Source: Alphaproteobacteria bacterium
GTDB lineage: Bacteria; Pseudomonadota; Alphaproteobacteria; Micropepsales; Micropepsaceae
Direction: 5' to 3'
NCBI GenBank assembly: GCA_028869355.1
Contig: JAGWSK010000251.1
Span: 1-7,955 of the forward strand
DNA: 7,955 nucleotides
The position numbers and the translations under genes are program-made. The notes beneath the pieces are model-generated. The model was not told where the DNA came from and did no database searches. It was given only the letters and a program-made list of their open reading frames with translations. The number at the start of each line of letters is the position of its first letter. Position 1 is the first letter of the stretch. Below, piece by piece: positions 6,604-7,955 of this stretch.

Positions 6604-6904
6604 GATTCCCCCTTCAAGTCCCCGGCCGCGGCAGAAGCCACGGCATCCCCACCCGGCGCAGTTTGCGCTTCAAAATCGGCCACCGTCAACAGAATCGGGT
6701 CGCCCGCGCACCAGTAGGGGCGCGCAATTTGTATCGAAGTTTCTTAGCCAGCCCGCGGTGGCACGAATTTGCCACTCACACGCTAAGGCAGTATCGCGTC
6801 AAGGTTACTGCAGGCACGCGCTACGCATCGGTGATTGCAGGTTCGCGAGATTGATAGACGCACATCGGTAGAAGAAGCTGTCGTTCGCTGGATGGCCGCT
6901 ATTG
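6604..6904. other. Gene-free stretch upstream of the receptor
   Basis: These 301 bp separate the DUF6491-type gene from the receptor start. I see no convincing coding frame; the short open frames have no ribosome binding site or recognisable protein. It holds a nested inverted repeat (6743-6787) and, on the minus strand, a TTGACG (6684-6689) that could be a -35 element but lacks a good -10 partner. The receptor's promoter is expected here. The last 15 bp before the receptor contain its Shine-Dalgarno sequence. Confidence 0.6.
6743..6787. promoter_or_regulatory. Nested inverted repeat upstream of the receptor, possible operator
   Basis: The inner dyad is GTGGCA-N6-TGCCAC (6758-6775), with perfect 6-bp arms. 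The outer dyad is CTTAGC (6743-6748) and GCTAAG (6782-6787), also perfect, with almost the same centre (6765 against 6766.5). The inner 18-bp site has the size and symmetry of a binding site for a dimeric repressor. As RNA the whole could fold into a two-part stem, but there is no T-run. It lies about 140 bp upstream of the receptor start. Confidence 0.35.
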
Positions 6905-7303
6905 TCAAGGCCGAAACTGAGGCGGGATCGAAGCGATTTGCTGTTGCGTCAATTGAGTCATGGATTTGACGACACACTGGTCGGTAATGCCGTTCCCATA
7001 TTGCGCGACACGAATATCCCAATCGAGCGGACCACAGATTGCATCCGAGCCGCGAAATACAGTGATCAGGCGCGCTTGAGGATATTGCAGCGTCGGACAT
7101 GGCGCCGAAAGATCAAGACGATAGAACCGGTTTATGCCGACGCGAATGATGATCGTGCTCGGATCGGGTGCGCGCCACTGCTCAAACTCCCGGCTGAAAA
7201 AGCAGGCTTGTCCGGCGCTGGGCTGTTCCGGCTGTGCACGCACAACCGGCGACAGCAATAGAACGGCAATCAGCGAAACTGTGACCTGACGCAAATGGCG
7301 CAT
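6905..7303 (-). CDS. Small exported four-cysteine protein, DUF6491-like (132 aa)
   Basis: The chosen ATG at 7303 has AGGGAT 7 nt upstream and gives a textbook signal peptide: M-R-H-L-R-Q, a Val/Leu-rich core, and V-V-R-A ending at residue 23. A GTG at 7333 would only add ten residues before it. The mature protein is about 109 residues with four cysteines (34, 69, 90, 110), probably two disulfides in the periplasm. Motifs: A-C-F-F-S-R-E-F-E-Q-W-R (33-44), I-I-I-R-V-G (51-56), F-Y-R-L-D-L (60-65), P-C-P-T-L (68-72), D-Q-C-V-V-K-S (108-114), and a final L-T-Q-Q-Q-I-A-S-I-P-P. This pattern matches my memory of DUF6491, small proteins of unknown function common in alphaproteobacteria and xanthomonads; the family assignment was not checked by a search. 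It is 134 bp after acnA and 301 bp before the receptor, so a functional link to either is uncertain. Confidence 0.87.
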   Translation of the reverse strand: MRHLRQVTVSLIAVLLLSPVVRAQPEQPSAGQACFFSREFEQWRAPDPSTIIIRVGINRFYRLDLSAPCPTLQYPQARLITVFRGSDAICGPLDWDIRVAQYGNGITDQCVVKSMTQLTQQQIASIPPQFRP

Positions 7304-7310
7304 GGTGTTT

Positions 7311-7316
7311 ATCCCT
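7311..7316 (-). promoter_or_regulatory. Ribosome binding site fixing the start at 7303
   Basis: AGGGAT on the minus strand lies 7 nt before the ATG at 7303, in a purine-rich run. It favours this start over the upstream GTG at 7333. Confidence 0.55.
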
Positions 7317-7329
7317 GCCCCCTGCAACC

Positions 7330-7346
7330 GCACTGATCGTCAGTGC
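7330..7346 (-). other. Short perfect hairpin in the leader of the DUF6491-like gene
   Basis: GCACTGA and TCAGTGC form a perfect 7-bp stem around a 3-nt loop, ending 26 bp before the start codon. There is no T-run on either side, so it is not a typical terminator. It may be an operator dyad or a leader RNA stem. Confidence 0.4.
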
Positions 7347-7349
7347 ATC

Positions 7350-7382
7350 CGCGCGGGGCACGGAATTCCCATTCCCCGCACG
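7350..7382 (-). terminator. GC-rich stem-loop downstream of acnA, possible terminator
   Basis: On the minus strand CGTGCGGGG and CCCCGCGCG pair over 9 bp (one G-U) around a 15-nt loop, 55 bp past the acnA stop. No T-run follows, so Rho-independent termination is doubtful. If the possible promoter at 7386-7415 is real, this stem would instead begin the leader RNA of the next gene. Confidence 0.3.
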
Positions 7383-7385
7383 CGC

Positions 7386-7415
7386 ATGATATGGCCGCGC
7401 GCAGGCAACCGGCAA
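7386..7415 (-). promoter_or_regulatory. Possible promoter for the DUF6491-like gene
   Basis: TTGCCG (7410-7415) and TATCAT (7386-7391) on the minus strand are 18 bp apart, an acceptable sigma-70 arrangement, and lie just after the acnA stop. Both boxes are imperfect, so this is only a candidate. Confidence 0.28.
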
Positions 7416-7437
7416 TTCAATTGTGCACGCTTATTTC

Positions 7438-7955
7438 TTAAGCGGCCAACAGATTGCGCAAAACATAGGGCAGAATGCCGCCATTGCTGAAATACGCCAC
7501 CTCGTCCACCGTATCGATACGCGAAAGCAGCGGTATTTTCTCCCTGCGCCCGTCGCCATAGGTGATTTGCGCCATCACCTTTTTGCGCGTGCCGGACGCC
7601 CCCTCGCGAACCGGAATATCGAGCCGCTCGATGCCGGTGAACTGATAATCCTTTCGTGTCTTTCCGTTGTCGAATTCGAGCGGCAAAATGCCCATCCCGA
7701 TCAGGTTTGAGCGGTGAATGCGCTCAAAGCTTTCGGCAATCACCGCGCGCACACCAAGCAACCGCGGCCCCTTTGCAGCCCAGTCGCGCGATGAGCCTGA
7801 ACCATATTCTTTTCCGGCGATCACGACAAGCGGAACACCCGCTTCGCGATATTTTACGGCGGCGTCGTAAATCGTCATTTGCTCGCCGCCGGGTTGATAG
7901 GTCGTCCAGCCGCCTTCCGTTCCTGGAGCGAGTTGGTTCTTCAAGCGAATGTTGG
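7438..7955 (-). CDS. acnA: Aconitate hydratase A, C-terminal part (5' end cut by window)
   Basis: The last 171 codons of an aconitase of the AcnA type, a protein usually about 890-900 residues long. The enzyme interconverts citrate and isocitrate in the TCA cycle in the cytoplasm, using a 4Fe-4S cluster. The visible part is the swivel domain (domain 4): N-I-R-L-K-N-Q, G-T-E-G-G-W-T, I-Y-D-A-A, then V-V-I-A-G-K-E-Y-G-S-G-S-S-R-D-W-A-A-K-G, which carries the conserved active-site Ser and Arg, and E-S-F-E-R-I-H-R-S-N-L-I-G-M-G. The C-terminus N-G-G-I-L-P-Y-V-L-R-N-L-L is typical of AcnA rather than AcnB. The cluster-binding cysteines lie in the missing part. The frame is open through the window edge, so the TTG at 7944 is an internal Leu codon, not a start. 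It ends with TAA at 7440-7438. Confidence 0.97.
   Translation of the reverse strand, partial: NIRLKNQLAPGTEGGWTTYQPGGEQMTIYDAAVKYREAGVPLVVIAGKEYGSGSSRDWAAKGPRLLGVRAVIAESFERIHRSNLIGMGILPLEFDNGKTRKDYQFTGIERLDIPVREGASGTRKKVMAQITYGDGRREKIPLLSRIDTVDEVAYFSNGGILPYVLRNLLAA

Noticed and set aside
6759..6775. TGGCACG-N4-TGC resembling a sigma-54 (-24/-12) promoter
   Set aside because: The GG and GC pairs are separated by 9 bp instead of the strict 10, on either strand, and the similarity is explained by the perfect GTGGCA/TGCCAC dyad.
6604..6904. Possible tRNA, small RNA or small protein gene in the gap upstream of the receptor
   Set aside because: No tRNA arms or T-loop motif, no T-tailed hairpin, and no short frame with a ribosome binding site could be found.
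7942..7944. TTG as a start codon of a separate 168-aa aconitase-like gene
   Set aside because: The frame stays open to the window edge and the upstream codons (N-I-R) continue the aconitase sequence, so this is a truncated acnA and not a short stand-alone swivel-domain gene.

Overview
The window looks like a chromosomal segment of a Gram-negative bacterium, most likely a pseudomonad-phylum (Pseudomonadota) member and probably an alphaproteobacterium. The evidence is moderately high GC, a sphingomonad/caulobacter-style TonB-dependent receptor with an E-Q-V-I-V-T-G box, a short exported protein resembling the DUF6491 family, and an AcnA-type aconitase. The lineage is an inference from protein style only. 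Every gene I can support lies on the minus strand, so the window reads functionally from right to left. Both ends cut through genes.

Right to left: (1) the 3' end of acnA, aconitate hydratase A (7438-7955, cut by the window edge). (2) A 134-bp spacer with two stem-loops and a possible promoter. (3) A 132-residue exported, four-cysteine protein of DUF6491 type (6905-7303). (4) A 301-bp gene-free stretch with a nested inverted repeat, which should hold the receptor's promoter. (5) A 995-residue TonB-dependent outer-membrane receptor (3616-6603). (6) A 122-bp gap with a perfect 10-bp hairpin and a possible promoter. (7) Four tightly packed genes with gaps of 22, 11 and 28 bp: an exported alpha/beta hydrolase (2165-3493), a diverged family member (1363-2142), and two close tandem paralogues (473-1351, and 1-444 running off the window).

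The receptor and the four downstream genes look like one functional locus. An outer-membrane importer would bring in an unknown substrate, a periplasmic or secreted serine hydrolase could cleave it, and three related exported proteins of unknown function would act beside it. All five carry recognisable export signals. The three related proteins share a C-x-P-x-G-x-P motif, a G-x-S-x-G-x-x-E-G-x-x-L-V-I motif, a P-H-[ST]-D motif and, where complete, a C-terminal I-C-x-E motif. I do not recognise a characterised function for this family, and the substrate cannot be read from the sequence. This locus is the part most worth following up. acnA and the DUF6491-type gene look like ordinary neighbours.

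I found no rRNA, tRNA, CRISPR array, transposase or phage gene. Long open frames on the plus strand are antisense shadows of the minus-strand genes.
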